A stretch of DNA of 64,000 bases from Mixia osmundae IAM 14324 (lineage: Eukaryota > Basidiomycota > Mixiomycetes > Mixiales > Mixiaceae), in assembly GCF_000708205.1 (NCBI RefSeq), contig NW_014575559.1, positions 460,575-524,574 of the forward strand. The letters are read 5' to 3'. A program made the translations under genes and the position numbers. Position 1 is the stretch's first letter. The number at the start of each line of letters is the position of its first letter. The notes beneath the pieces were generated by a model that ran no database searches, had not been told where the DNA came from, and saw only the letters and a program-made list of their open reading frames with translations. Below are positions 31,004 through 41,547 of the stretch, one piece after another.

Positions 31004-33958
31004 CTATCGTCGCTCTGCTGCGGCCGCAGCCAGCATATCGAGCGAAGAATCCTGGGCGTTGTTGTTATCTGTCAGAGGATGCATAGTATCTTTTGGCGAG
31101 CCGTAGGTATGATCGTTACGCTCGTACAAAGGCGAATCTGGCATGTTTCTGCGGTCTTCTTGCTCGTGATGGTTCTGCTGACTTGGCTGGAGTACGGCGT
31201 TGTTGCGTGAGCTTTGCCACGTCTGCTGGGGCACAGGCAAGTCTGGCGCATCAGGCTGCGTCGTACGAGCCCATGTATGGCTCGACGCGCTGTTACGATT
31301 TGGCACTTCTGATGGCATGCTCATCTGATAGCGAAGAAGGTCAGACGAGTTCGTGTGGCGGTGTCCATTGTTGACGGTCGGTGCCGGCAGATGCTGCTCC
31401 ATCGATCGCTGCGTCGGCATGAGCAAATCAGGTGGTGCATAGAGAGTGGTGTCGGCTAGATGATTTGGATTGGCTGCTGTCTGGGATTCGTTGTGTGCCT
31501 CAAATGCCCTCGGATCAGCAAAACCCCGATTGATCGATGGATCGCCGAACGCTTCCAGATCTCGCCCAGCGTCATTCAGCTGGTTAGTCACGGCATCGTA
31601 CTCGCTCGAACCACAGCGCTGGTAAATCTGATGAGCCCGTCTATCGGTCATCTGCGTTTGTTGAAGGTGTAGTGCAGCGAGCTCCGAATTCTGACGCGAG
31701 TGGCCGACGACGGAGCCGAACATAGCTTGATAACCAGCAGAATCGAGAATCAGGTCAGCTCTGGCCAACTGCTGTGCCTGATGTCCGCTCTGCGGTAAGT
31801 TTCAGTATTTTGTTGCAACCAGGTGTGGGCATCTCACTTGGCCAGACATCTCGGAAGGCCGACGGGCGTGACGTGGCGCGGAAGGCTCGAAGGCATGAGC
31901 TTGCGATTCGAAACCGTCAAGCGTGTTAGCAGCCTGCCCATATTGCTGCTGAGCAGACGCTTGAGCCAGCGGATGACGATGAGGACCAACAAAGGCGTGT
32001 GCATTGCCCTGTGAATGAGCCTGTGCTTGCAGTTGGGCCACCTGGGCTTGCTGAGCCTGTTGCTGATGCAACTGCTGCTCGTGAGCCAGCTGCTGCGCAT
32101 ACTGGTATTGGTTGTTGGCCAGCTGAACCTGAGCAGCATGGCTCTGGACTTGCGATGGCTGCATGCCCATTTGCATGCCATGTTCGCGTTCGAGCTCCTG
32201 CTGCTGTCGCAATAGCTGCTGCTGCTGTTGCAGGCCAGCTGAAGGATAGTGTCCGAGACCGAACTGCGCACGCATCATCTGCTCATGATAGCGTCGCTGC
32301 TGCTGCTCAATCTGCTGCCACTGGATGAATTGGAAGTACAGGTCGGTACCTTGAGCAGGATGAGGCACGCCCGGTGGCATCGCGTACGGATGGACATAGC
32401 CTGCTTGTTCGAAGAGTGCGACTTGCTGCCAATAAGGCGGAAAAACGGTGCCGGTCGCGGCCGATCCGCGATCGCATGTGAGACCGCGCTCATGCAAGAC
32501 ACCTCGCTCGTTCAAGATGCGACGCGAGACCTGAGCCTGTGCCTTGCGCTGACGCTGGACGTTTGCAGCAGCAATGTCGGCCATCGAGCGAGCTTGAGAG
32601 TGCTGTGAGATCTCGACAGAGAGATCGGGCGGGTGGAAGCACTGTTCAGGCGCATCCTTGGTTAGATAGAACTGGGCATCCTTCTTGGTGTTGGCCGCCT
32701 TTTGCGACTGCAAGTACTTTGCATTGAGCGCTTGCCTGGCATCGACCGGCAGGTGATGTTGTTCACGTGCAGATGCATGCTGATCCAGCTTTGGAACGGC
32801 GATCGACGTCTTGCTCGACGTGGCACGGCAAGGCGATGTGACGGGCGATGCTGAGCGGGTACGCGTCGATGGCTCGTCCGGCACATAGACTGAGCCGACG
32901 CTCGAAAGCTCAGACGAGGTCTCTCTGTCGCGCCTCTGCTCGAGCTTGCTCTTGGCTAGCTTGCTCCTTCGCGAGCTGAACCATCGCTTGAGCTGTGTCT
33001 TGGACAAATTGAGCTGGGCGCTGAGCTTGTCGAGGTCTTCCGGTGTGGGATGCTGCTGCTGCTCCCAAAAGGCCTCGAGCGTCGGACAACCGACTTTGGG
33101 CGTCACTCTGGTCTTGCCTGTATCGGATATTGAGCTGCGATTGCGCTTCGGCTTTGGCTTCGCCGCTTGTGGCGTCGTGTCGGGCAGATATTCGTCATGA
33201 GCAGGCGAAAGGTCTGTCAGAGGCGACTGCTCGGCTTCGTCCGGCACATCATGGGGAATGCTGATCTGCGGTAGCCCAGTGTTGTGACCGGTTTGCTTCT
33301 GATCAGGCGTCTGCTTTGGCGTCTTGGGCTTGCTGGTAAGCGGACGACGGGCAGCGGACGGTTTCTTGGCCGATTTGGACGGCGTTTGCTCGATATGGCT
33401 AGCGTCTGATGGCTTGCGCTTGCGAGACGCTTTGGGATCGATCGAGTTCTGACACGCTGCTCGCTCCGCCTTGTCATGCGCGCCACCGCTAGACTCGCCT
33501 TGAGCGCGTCCCTGTGGCTGAATGTTGGCTTTCGCGGGCGATCTGACGGCGAGGCCGGCTGGCGCAGTCAGCGGATGCACTGGATCTTCCTCCTCGACGC
33601 TGTGCTCCTCTTCTGGCTCCTCGCGCTGCTCCTCCTCCTCTTCTTCTTCTTCTTCTTCTTCATCGTCGTCTTGACTGAGTCTTTTCATCAACTCGAGACT
33701 TGCCTGAGCTGCCTTGCGACCGGGTCTGGGCGACGGAGAGGCAGCAGGAGGGTCCTCACGGGCCTCGATGAGATGCTGTCTGTGCTTCTTCTTGAAGCTT
33801 GGCAACTCGGTCGGCATCGTTGTGGGCTGTATACCGAGGTTGGCGGGTGCGTGCAATGGCCCAGAGGTCAAGAGGTCCGCGGTAGCTTGAGCGATGCTTG
33901 CGGGCAAACCGCCATAGCTCGTGTGAGACAGGTACGCATGTCCGCTGACACGATCCAT
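31004..33958 (-). CDS. Homeodomain-like transcription factor with poly-Glu and Gln-rich regions
   Basis: Exons 31838-33958 and 31004-31789 (48-nt intron, GTGAGA...CCGCAG) give 968 aa. A homeodomain-like segment lies near residues 285-330: CPTLEAFWEQQQHPTPEDLD followed by KLSAQLNLSKTQLKRWFSSR and RSKLAKS, with the helix-3 core WFxxRRxK. Typical homeodomain spacing between helices 1 and 3 appears kept; the N-terminal arm is Lys/Arg-rich. A run of about 16 acidic residues around residue 100 comes from TCC/TTC-type repeats on the plus strand. The last 450 residues are Gln-rich with many Met and His, like an activation domain. The 544-bp leader upstream is long for this region, fitting a regulator. 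Target genes are unknown. Confidence 0.75.
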
Positions 33959-34502
33959 GCTGGCTTAGGTGTCGCACTCGATGGTGATGTCACTGTGACG
34001 AAAATCTGCCAAAGACGCACTCTCGCTCTGCAGAGCCGCCTGCGTGCTCCATCAGGCCCGAGCGATCTCCTGCTTGTGCATTTGACTCACCCAAGCAAGA
34101 TAAAGGACAGCGAAGAGGGTCGATGATGAGCTGAAGAGCAGAGTACAGACTTGTCCAGTTCAACTTGTCTTGCGATGAAGCGAGACTCGAGCTTATCGCA
34201 GAGGAGCTCTCCGCTTGGCAGCGCTTTCTCGATCGGACGACCGGCTGTGTGAAGCGGTGCGAGAGCGAGCAGACTTGAGCGTGCAAGGTCGTAAAGGAGC
34301 AATAGAGTCGATAACAGAGGCCACGCGCGGTCGCTAGGAGTACGGAGTCGCGAGCAGGGTCTTGCTTCACCTCGTTGCATAGACGGCATCGAGAGAGCCG
34401 AGGCTAACGTTCGGCGCACGGGAAGCATGACGCTTCGTCTCGATCGACGGAGGGCCCCTTCGACGCGTGCGTCTCACCCTTCGCAAGAGGGGATATGCAT
34501 TG
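33959..34502. promoter_or_regulatory. 5' region of the homeodomain gene
   Basis: This 544-bp gap lies between the ATG of the homeodomain gene and the stop of DPH1, both on the minus strand. It has short overlapping frames without codon character. No TATA box, repeat or RNA gene stands out. Confidence 0.4.
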
Positions 34503-36149
34503 CTAAGCTGCCACTGCTCGACGAGCTTGCCTTTCGGCTGCGCGAGCCGACCGCGCCTTGGCCATCTCTGCTGCCTTGATCCCGATTGCATATCGAGGCG
34601 TCCATTCGCCTAAGCTCTTGTCCGCGTAGAAGTCCATTGGGTAAGCACTTTGGTCAGCGCTGCCCCATCGGATCGCGCGCCCAAGAGCCACGTTGGCCTC
34701 ATAAGGACTGAGCAATGGCTTCGGGAATGCGTATCCCCAGTCGATCGACAGCCGGGGACAGGACGTCTGTACGAAGACATCGAGATGAGGCGCAAGCAAT
34801 GATAGCTTGGCGGGTGAAAGCTCCGATAGCAAAATAGGCACGAAATGCGATGCGTCCAGGTGACGGGTGACTGACTGTGCGTCACGAACGTGCATCAGCT
34901 CTCGCTTGTCGAAAGGGTGAAAGTGGCTACCTTGAGAACCGAGAGGCTGCCTTGACGACCGAGGGTACCCAGCACGACGCCCCAGCCTGCGCCTTGACCT
35001 GGTGCAGCTGAGATCTTTTCGATGCTCTGTGCTGCTGTCTGGACTGCATCTGAACGTAGATGTGACATCTCCTCGTGATCATATTGCTCCAAAGTAAGTC
35101 GCTTCTCGTAGGGATCGTATCGGAAGGCAGGCACAGTTGGATTAGCAATCATGATTGATTCGAGATGGAAGCGTCCGTCACCAACGTATCTGTGTGCTGC
35201 TAGTTCAGCTATGCCACGCAAGGCATTCGAGACACCGACAGGATGGCATCCGTTCCGGCCGGCAGACGTGGCGCAGTGCATCCAAGCACTTCGCCTGGGC
35301 TGAGCGGCTTGACTTGGGGCACAAACAGGTGCAACTCCTCCGCTATTTGGTCGGCTGCATGCTCGTTCGTGCTGACTTCGGCTGGCGCGTCTTCAATAGC
35401 CAACCGTCTGGCGCCATCCAACGCAAGGTCCGCGAGATCGGATGGCAGACCTTGTACTGCAGCGAGAAATTGCACGGTGCCCACGACAGCCATCTTAAAG
35501 GGCTTCCTTTCTAATTGGTCTGCGCCTACCGATTCGTCTGTGATTGCCAAAGCAGGTCCTTTGCCTTTACCCGCGCTGACTTCATCACGCCTCCGCAATT
35601 CTTCCCTTGCTATCCGAGGAAAGTTCTGCCTCACGGTCTCTGCGAGGTGCAGACGGTCCACCGAGATCTCAACAAAGACATACAGCGTTCTGATCTGAGT
35701 CGTATCCACAGGTACTGCGCTCGCGCTCAGTCAGAGCAGCTAAATCAGAGTCTGCGCAGCCTACTGAGACAAGAGTGACCGTAGTGGACGAGCATGTCGC
35801 AGCCGAGCGCACGAGCTGTAAAGTCGTCAATGCAGCAGGCGCCATAAGTCACATCGCCCAGCACGATCGCTTCTGCTTCCGTGAAACGCTCGACGAGATC
35901 CACGAGTGCACAGCCCCACATCGACAGGCCTTCGGGCAGCTGAAGTGCGACCATCTTGCTGCCATACTTGCGAATCTGATCGAGCGTCTTGACTACCTCA
36001 AAATTATAGTTGCTCGGCAAAAGTGCGTCGATCGCCGATAGCAAGATAGGATCGTTCGCGAGCGTGGCATTGATTGGAGACCTTACTGCCAAGCTTACGC
36101 CTCGCGAGGTCGAAGCTTGCGGTGCTTGCATTGAGCTATTCGGTCGCAT
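34503..36149 (-). CDS. DPH1: Diphthamide biosynthesis protein Dph1
   Basis: Dph1 works with Dph2 as a radical-SAM-like Fe-S enzyme that transfers the 3-amino-3-carboxypropyl group to the eEF2 histidine. Exons 35765-36149, 35234-35714, 34931-35189 and 34503-34874 give 498 aa. Introns are 50 (GTAGGC donor), 44 (GTCTCG donor) and 56 nt. Family motifs: [57 protein letters not shown]; after splicing, [17 protein letters not shown] and [19 protein letters not shown]; and [15 protein letters not shown] with a cluster cysteine. The start is the ATG at 36149; upstream in frame only GTG is available. The C-terminus is Ala/Arg-rich. Divergent with the ricin-like gene A across 174 bp. Confidence 0.92.
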
Positions 36150-36323
36150 TTCTTTCGCAAGCGAATGAGAGCTACGGCTCCACGTGGCGGGGCAGCGTGA
36201 CGCGGATATTAATATCACAATGTCAACGTTGGCCCAATTTCTAGGTCGACAAGATTTAGCAGCAGAGGGAGACTGCGCGAATCGGTTAAGAAGAGCTCTC
36301 TGCCCGAGCTCCGAGCGAGCAGC

Positions 36324-37746
36324 ATGCAGCTTCGCTCTGTAGCGCTGGCGCTTGCTTCACTGTCACTTGCAAGGGCTGCGACATTCAAGAACGCTGCTAA
36401 TGCGGCCGCGCTGGTAGTGCGTCACATTGCGTCCGCTCGAGGCGTCGCTGATCGCTCCAGATACAGGCACGAAGCTACAATTTCCCCGATGGCAACTATA
36501 CAGTCACTGCAGTCGGTACAGGCGACCAGATTGTCTTTGCTCGAGATGGCGGCAACAACGATGTCTTTCCATCGACCGACATTCCAGGGACGTCAATCGG
36601 ATTGCAAGCGAATACCAATCTGAGCAATCCCGTACAATGGACTCGAATGCAGTTTATGAACTCGAATCTTAAGTGCGGATCAGGTGCATACTCGTCTCTT
36701 GTAATCTGGCTCTTGCTAATGGCTAAGCAGCGCAATGGAACTCGACACTCGGGCTGGACATGTACTTTGTCGCCTATGGCTGTCAAGTGGGAACGCCCAT
36801 GCTCGTCGGAGGACTAGAAAAGACGAAGCAGTGGTATCTGTTTGTGCCCGTCAATTCGAGCGTGCCCACCATCTATCCCTCGACAACGAGTGCCGAGACG
36901 AGCAGCCCGACAAGCAGCGCTTCGAGCAGTGTCGCCAGCAGCATGTCGAGTAGTAGCACTCCGAGCAGCAGCGCATCGAGCAGCAGCGCATCGAGCAGCA
37001 GCATGTCGAGCAGCAGCTTGAGCAGTCTGCCCGGCACCAGCACCTTGGCACCAAGCTCGTCTGGCAACGCGAAGCTGCCGGTGACGAGCTCGACGAAAGC
37101 GAGCACGAGCAGCAAAGCCAGCTCGTCGTCATCTAGCAAAGCCAGCTCCACCTCGTCCTCGATCAGCAAAACCAGCTCATCATCGCTTAGCAAGGCTAGC
37201 TCGGCTTCGAGCCCGCTTGGCTCGTCAATGACGAGCAAATCGAGCGCCGCAAGCTCAAGCACTGCCAAAGTAAGCTCGTCGACTAGCAAGGCGAGCGCCA
37301 CATCCAGCAAGGCGAGCTCGACGGTCAGTCGAGCAAGTGCCTTGACGAGCAAGTCGAGCACAGCCACCAGCAAATCGAGTATAGCGATGAGTAGCGCCAG
37401 CACGAGCGTGAATGTGACGTCAAAAGCCTCGGGCGTATTCTCCAGCAACCCCACACAGCCGAGCGGCAACCCCAAGATGGCGCTGAGAGATCCCAATCCG
37501 ACGCTAGACAGAATCATTGGCCGCGATTCGAGCTCGTCACAGCATGTCTTGAGCCTCGGCAAACGCGACAGTGCCCGACAGGCCTACTACATTATCGTAG
37601 TGGACCACTTGCCCGACATGGCTACAAAGGCGCTGTCGGACTGCACAGCAATCGCTGCAACGATGCAGATTTCAGTCTGTATCGTGCCGTTTGTGGAAGG
37701 CGCGTACGTTCAGCAGTGGTACATCGATCCTTTCGGCACAGTATGA
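36324..37746 (+). CDS. Secreted ricin-type β-trefoil-like protein A with a Ser-rich insertion
   Basis: Exons 36324-36416, 36467-36683 and 36731-37746 (introns 50 and 47 nt) give 441 aa with a signal peptide ([18 protein letters not shown]). Trefoil-like features are [28 protein letters not shown] and QxW-type repeats ([19 protein letters not shown]). Between about residues 150 and 380 sits a low-complexity block of Ser with Ala, Thr and Lys, built from AGC/TCG triplets. After it the fold resumes with [17 protein letters not shown], matching TYFIVPTDHILDMATRAL in gene B. The block therefore seems inserted between the second and third trefoil units. A lectin-like, cell-wall or extracellular role is likely; the sugar is unknown. 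Convergent to CDC26, with 63 bp between stops. Confidence 0.7.
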
Positions 37747-37809
37747 TTCCGCACGCCCCTTTCACGTTTTCCGTTGGTTGCATCTGTTGTACTCGTACGA
37801 GCGTCTTGC

Positions 37810-38154
37810 TCATGGCTCCGCCTGCATCTGCGCTGGTCTTTGCTGCTCCTGAGCGCTCTCCTCTTGTATGTCATCCTGGCGATTGACGCGCTCTGCGATG
37901 GGACTCGAGGCCCCTTCCGGCTGATTGAAATCATCCTGATGAATCACTGGGCTGCTAGAGTCGCCTGTGAATTGTCCGGCACGACCGAATGAGCGAGTCG
38001 TGGTCGGTGACAGGCCCATCGCGGAACTCGATGGTGCTCGCGAGATCTGAGCTGCGCCCGAGCCGTCCGTCTCTGCTGAAGCTGCAAGTGCATCTGCAAC
38101 AGCCTGCACGTCTGACTGACGCAAGAAGATTGCAGTAGGCGGCCGTCGAATCAT
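37810..38154 (-). CDS. CDC26/Apc12/Hcn1-like subunit of the anaphase-promoting complex
   Basis: Cdc26 is a small APC/C subunit whose N-terminal peptide sits in the TPR groove of Cdc16/Apc6 and steadies it. The ATG at 38154 gives 114 aa beginning MIRRPPTAIFLRQSDVQAV. The family starts with Met-Leu-Arg-Arg-x-Pro-Thr, then a short hydrophobic/charged stretch; fission yeast Hcn1 reads MLRRNPTAIQ. The frame runs 75 bases further upstream to another ATG (38229), but the motif at the very N-terminus argues for the downstream start. The rest is Ser/Gln/Glu-rich and disordered. Single exon. It is divergent with the KEN-box gene, only 73 bp between the two ATGs. Confidence 0.6.
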   Translation of the reverse strand: MIRRPPTAIFLRQSDVQAVADALAASAETDGSGAAQISRAPSSSAMGLSPTTTRSFGRAGQFTGDSSSPVIHQDDFNQPEGASSPIAERVNRQDDIQEESAQEQQRPAQMQAEP

Positions 38155-38227
38155 CTGGGAGCGAGACAGGAGAAGCGCGTCTTTCTTTCTAGCGCTGACA
38201 CGCTCGCAGCTGAGCAACAAAACAGTC

Positions 38228-38809
38228 ATGGCAGAGGTTCAGAACATACGCGAAGGCAAACGTCGCCCGCTTGCATCACTCAAGATCGTATGCGACCGAG
38301 AGCTGAGCCCGCTAGTAGCACGCTCGCCATCCATATCACTATTGACATCACCTAGGAAACGCAAACACGACAGCCCGCCTCTGTCACCATCATCGCCCAG
38401 CACACCTTCGACTAAGCGGCGTCTGCTAGATGCGTTTCGATCTATTGCACCTCTGCGGTCGCCCAGTCGGACAAAGAGCGCGAGTCCATCGCCAAGCAAG
38501 TCATTCATGTCGAGCGCGCGCGACCTGGCAAGCGCAGCTCGAAGTATGAGTCCGCCCGGCTTGCCACGTCGCGACTCGGCATCCTCGCTACTTCGTCAAG
38601 CTGGGCCGAGTGAGTCTGACCTCACAGGCTTTCGCATCAGGCTGATCAGTGAGGCAGCGTTTGAGATCTTCTCAGACTCAGCGTCGCATGCGAACCTGCC
38701 AGCCGATGTGCCGCCGTCACAACAACTAGACCCAGAGGATGATAAGGAGAACGCCAAGCCCACCTTCAGCCCACCATCGCCAACAAACTCAGCAAAAAAA
38801 GCCCGGTAG
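38228..38809 (+). CDS. Disordered S/T-P-rich protein with KEN and D-box-like motifs
   Basis: No family is recognised. This is a single exon of 193 aa. It has many Ser-Pro/Thr-Pro sites with basic residues (LTSPRKRKHD, LRSPSRTKSASPSPSK), typical CDK targets. It carries an RxxL D-box-like motif near the N-terminus (RRPLASL) and a KEN box near the C-terminus (DPEDDKENAKP). One short ordered patch (GFRIRLISEAAFEIF) stands out near residue 135. These are hallmarks of cell-cycle proteins destroyed by APC/C and phosphorylated by CDK, such as CDK inhibitors; the specific role is unknown. Its promoter is shared with the CDC26-like gene. Coding status is supported by an ATG-to-stop frame of non-random composition. 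Confidence 0.6.
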   Translation: MAEVQNIREGKRRPLASLKIVCDRELSPLVARSPSISLLTSPRKRKHDSPPLSPSSPSTPSTKRRLLDAFRSIAPLRSPSRTKSASPSPSKSFMSSARDLASAARSMSPPGLPRRDSASSLLRQAGPSESDLTGFRIRLISEAAFEIFSDSASHANLPADVPPSQQLDPEDDKENAKPTFSPPSPTNSAKKAR

Positions 38810-38934
38810 ATTCAGACTTGTACAATGCAATTAATTTATTCATGTACATCGAAGTTCAAATGTTTTTGCTACAAACCACAGACAGATTGGCTTCATGCGT
38901 TTTTGGGTATCGATATGCAAATCCGAAGGCTGAA

Positions 38935-40213
38935 TCAGATGACGCTCTTGACGTGTGCAACAATGGACGCCACGAGGTTGTTCGTCGTCTCTGCTGCCGC
39001 TGCTGCTGCCGTAGTAGTGGCTGCAGCTGCGGTCGCCGCTGCTGCCCTCGCCGTTGTGCTCGCCGTGACCGCGGCCGCAGTGAGTACATTTGGCGTCGCG
39101 ATCGTGAGAAGAGCATTAGCGTTCGGGGTGGTCGTCGAAGTTGAAGAAGTCACCACAGCGGCCGAAGATGTCGTTGTGGTGGTCACAGTTGTCGTAGTGG
39201 TGGCAGTCGCGGTCTGAGTGACCGTGACAGGTTCATCAGCTGCTGCAGCGGCGGCGGCGGGAATGCCGTTGCCATCGCTGGGGCTGCCACTGCTCGAATC
39301 GCCCGAGTCGTTAGCGCCGGCGGTAGAGGTGTCGGTGCTTGAACCAGAGGAGCTCGCATCACTGCTGCCTGTGTAATGCTGATTGGTAGACTCTCCGCTC
39401 GAGGTCGCAGTGTTGCGAAGAATGCCAGAATTGTCGCCGCTCACCGGGCTCGCAGCCGGCTGGGCTGCTGAAGCGATGTCGGCAACTTGTCCGTTGGTGC
39501 TGAGTGCCCACATCTGGTACGGGTCACTCTCGTTGAGATCCTCGAGTAGAGCACCCTGGTAGACTGGCGAGCCCGGATAGACAAGGGAGATTTGTTGGCC
39601 GATGAGAGCGCGAGTGGCCATGTCAAGGATATGATCCGTCGGTACGATACTGCAGGGTGTGTCAGTCTCAGCAGCAGCTCGGATTAGTCTACTCACAAAT
39701 AGGTGTCCTTGTTGGCATTAATGGTGGCATCATTGACCGGGACGAAGTACCACCACTGCTTTGCGGGTCGCAATCCGGAAGAGGTAACGCCCGTCGAGCC
39801 AACAGCTGTTGGAGTGTCAACAAATCATCTAACGCGACATACGAGCAAGACTGACCACATCCATAGAGCACGCCGGCCCAATCATAACCGTAGCCGAACC
39901 CCCACTGAGCTGATAGGCAGAAGTTGGAGTCCGTCTGTGGAGCGAGTCGCACTTCTTTGCTGTTGCTCGGATTCTGCTCCATTGAGACGTTGGCGACAGA
40001 TGCGCCAGTGGAGGCAGCGACGGGATAAAAGTCCCGATGGGCGACGGTCATATATTGATGCGTGGCTACATTAGTGAGGGTATAAGTGCCAGCTGGCAAA
40101 GCCGTCGCGCGGTTCTCAAGCGACTGTGCTGCCGCCGCATTCTTAACCGTAGCCGCATGAGCAGTATTGGCAGCGAGTAGGCAGACAGCAGCTCGAAGTA
40201 TGCCGGTCATCAT
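38935..40213 (-). CDS. Secreted ricin-type β-trefoil-like protein B with Ser/Thr/Ala-rich tail
   Basis: Paralogue of protein A. Exons 39856-40213, 39697-39805 and 38935-39649 (introns 50 and 47 nt) give 393 aa. A signal peptide (ILRAAVCLLAANTAHA) is followed by a trefoil-like domain: GTYTLTNVATHQYMTVAHR, FCLSAQWGFGYGYDW, AKQWWYFVPVN, IVPTDHILDMATRAL and YQMWALST, with QxW-type motifs. Here the low-complexity part (Ser, Thr, Ala, Gly; TVTQTATATTTTT) comes after the domain, from about residue 220, unlike the internal block in A. The intron phases differ from A but the first two lie in similar places. The tail resembles O-glycosylated wall anchors, without a clear GPI signal. Two ATGs in tandem (40213, 40210) can start it. 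Confidence 0.7.
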
Positions 40214-40720
40214 CTTGATGAGGGTGTGATGTAAGTGGCAAACGAAATGTCGAAAATGTGTTGCACAAAGGCGAGCTTGATAGCTACCGGCAGTCTATGC
40301 AGCGCAAAGGCGTTGCTAACGGGCGAACAGTCGAAGGCAGAGGGTGTACAGCTTTCTAGCTTGCAGACAGAACGTGTAGCAAACGGACTGCGATGCTGGC
40401 TTTTTGTATGACGAGCCGCAGACGTAGCTAGCGCAGCCATTGCGACGTTTCGCTCGGTTCTTTTGCCACCACCGATCGCATTGGCATTGCCGTGCCCCAA
40501 GACTGCGGGGTTGGATTGTCAAATGTTACATTTTCTCGTGCCTGGACGGCCTTGTCTCGGAGCATTTTGACCAAAAATGGAAGGAGGTCACCAACGCGCT
40601 GAGCTTGCGCGGACACGTGCCATCTAAAACATGGGCAATCCGGCAGTCAACAATTGCATGTTAATACTGTACCCGCCGCTCGTCAGCGAACATCTTCACA
40701 TACCCGTTCGGACCATACCA
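40214..40720. other. Intergenic region between protein B and the coiled-coil gene
   Basis: This 507-bp stretch contains only short overlapping frames. It should hold the promoter of protein B and the 3' end of the coiled-coil gene. Nothing else is seen. Confidence 0.4.
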
Positions 40721-41362
40721 TCAGAATGCCCGGAATTCGGTCCACGATCGACACTTTCGTGTGCGAACGGGTCGCAAAGCAGCAGCAGCAGTCGTCTGTC
40801 TGTGCTGGTTCGCAATCAGAGCCGCCAAGTGCGCTTGTGCGGCGTGCAGGGTAGCGAAGTGGACGTCGATACTCTGTAGACAATCATCGTCGACTCTCAA
40901 GATTCCTTTGAGCGTCTCTGCATGCTGCTGACACTGCATGAGTATCTCGTCGAGTTGTGCAAGCCAGTCGAGGAGCAGCGTCGCAAGCTGGGAGGGGTCG
41001 TTTTCTTTCAGTCGCTCTCTTGTATTCAAAATTTCGGTTCGCTTGCTCATCGTTCGAGCTTCCAAGTCACGAACATTCGACAGCTCCTGACCGTGGCGAG
41101 CTCGTCCGCCAATCAGCCGTGCTTTCGAGCGTGCAAGCTTGAGGCGAAAGTCACGCAGCAGCGTCTGTCTGACTGCGATCGCTTCGTCCATCAAGGTGCT
41201 GCGTGGCTGACATATCTCTGTCTCGCGACGAGGACTCAGGGGCTCGTTGGCGTCATCACGCGAGGAGTCTTGTCTCCGCTTCGATCGCTCAAGGCGAGCT
41301 CTGGGAGGTGGTATCGATAGAGCTAGTGAGGTACTGATGGATGCCGCATGATCAAGTCTCAT
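40721..41362 (-). CDS. Coiled-coil protein, unknown
   Basis: I do not recognise this. It is a single-exon frame of 213 aa from the ATG at 41362. The first 55 residues are basic and Ser/Pro-rich (RARLERSKRRQDSSRDD). From about residue 58 on it is helical with heptad character and a strong Leu/Ala/Arg/Gln bias (DEAIAVRQTLLRDFRLKLAR, LLLDWLAQLDEILMQCQQ). The C-terminal 25 residues are basic (RPVRTRKCRSW). It follows another coiled-coil gene on the same strand 186 bp upstream; a GTGAGT donor at the end of that frame leaves open that both are exons of one gene. Confidence 0.5.
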   Translation of the reverse strand: MRLDHAASISTSLALSIPPPRARLERSKRRQDSSRDDANEPLSPRRETEICQPRSTLMDEAIAVRQTLLRDFRLKLARSKARLIGGRARHGQELSNVRDLEARTMSKRTEILNTRERLKENDPSQLATLLLDWLAQLDEILMQCQQHAETLKGILRVDDDCLQSIDVHFATLHAAQAHLAALIANQHRQTTAAAALRPVRTRKCRSWTEFRAF

Positions 41363-41547
41363 ATGCAACTCTACCGGATGTGCACGCTCAAATCAGGGAC
41401 CGGGGGGATGCGAATTGAACATGATATGCATTGCAATATGACAGTACTGCGCTCGTCGGAATGTGCTGCTGTGCTCGTAGGTGACTACACAAGTCCTTCA
41501 GTGAGGCGTCAAAAGATTGCGAGCACATTCAACGTGATCGACTCACC

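Noticed and set aside
33600-33665. Pyrimidine-rich TCC/TTC repeat that might be called a microsatellite
   Set aside because: It is the coding sequence of the poly-Glu run of the homeodomain protein on the minus strand; reported there rather than as an independent repeat.
36873-37562. 229-codon Leu/Ala-rich open frame on the minus strand
   Set aside because: It is the antisense reading of the Ser-rich block of protein A; repeated AGC/TCG triplets automatically give an open Leu/Asp frame.
41390-41430. GTTCAATTC-like T-loop resemblance on the minus strand
   Set aside because: No flanking stem pairing and no acceptor or anticodon arm; not a tRNA.
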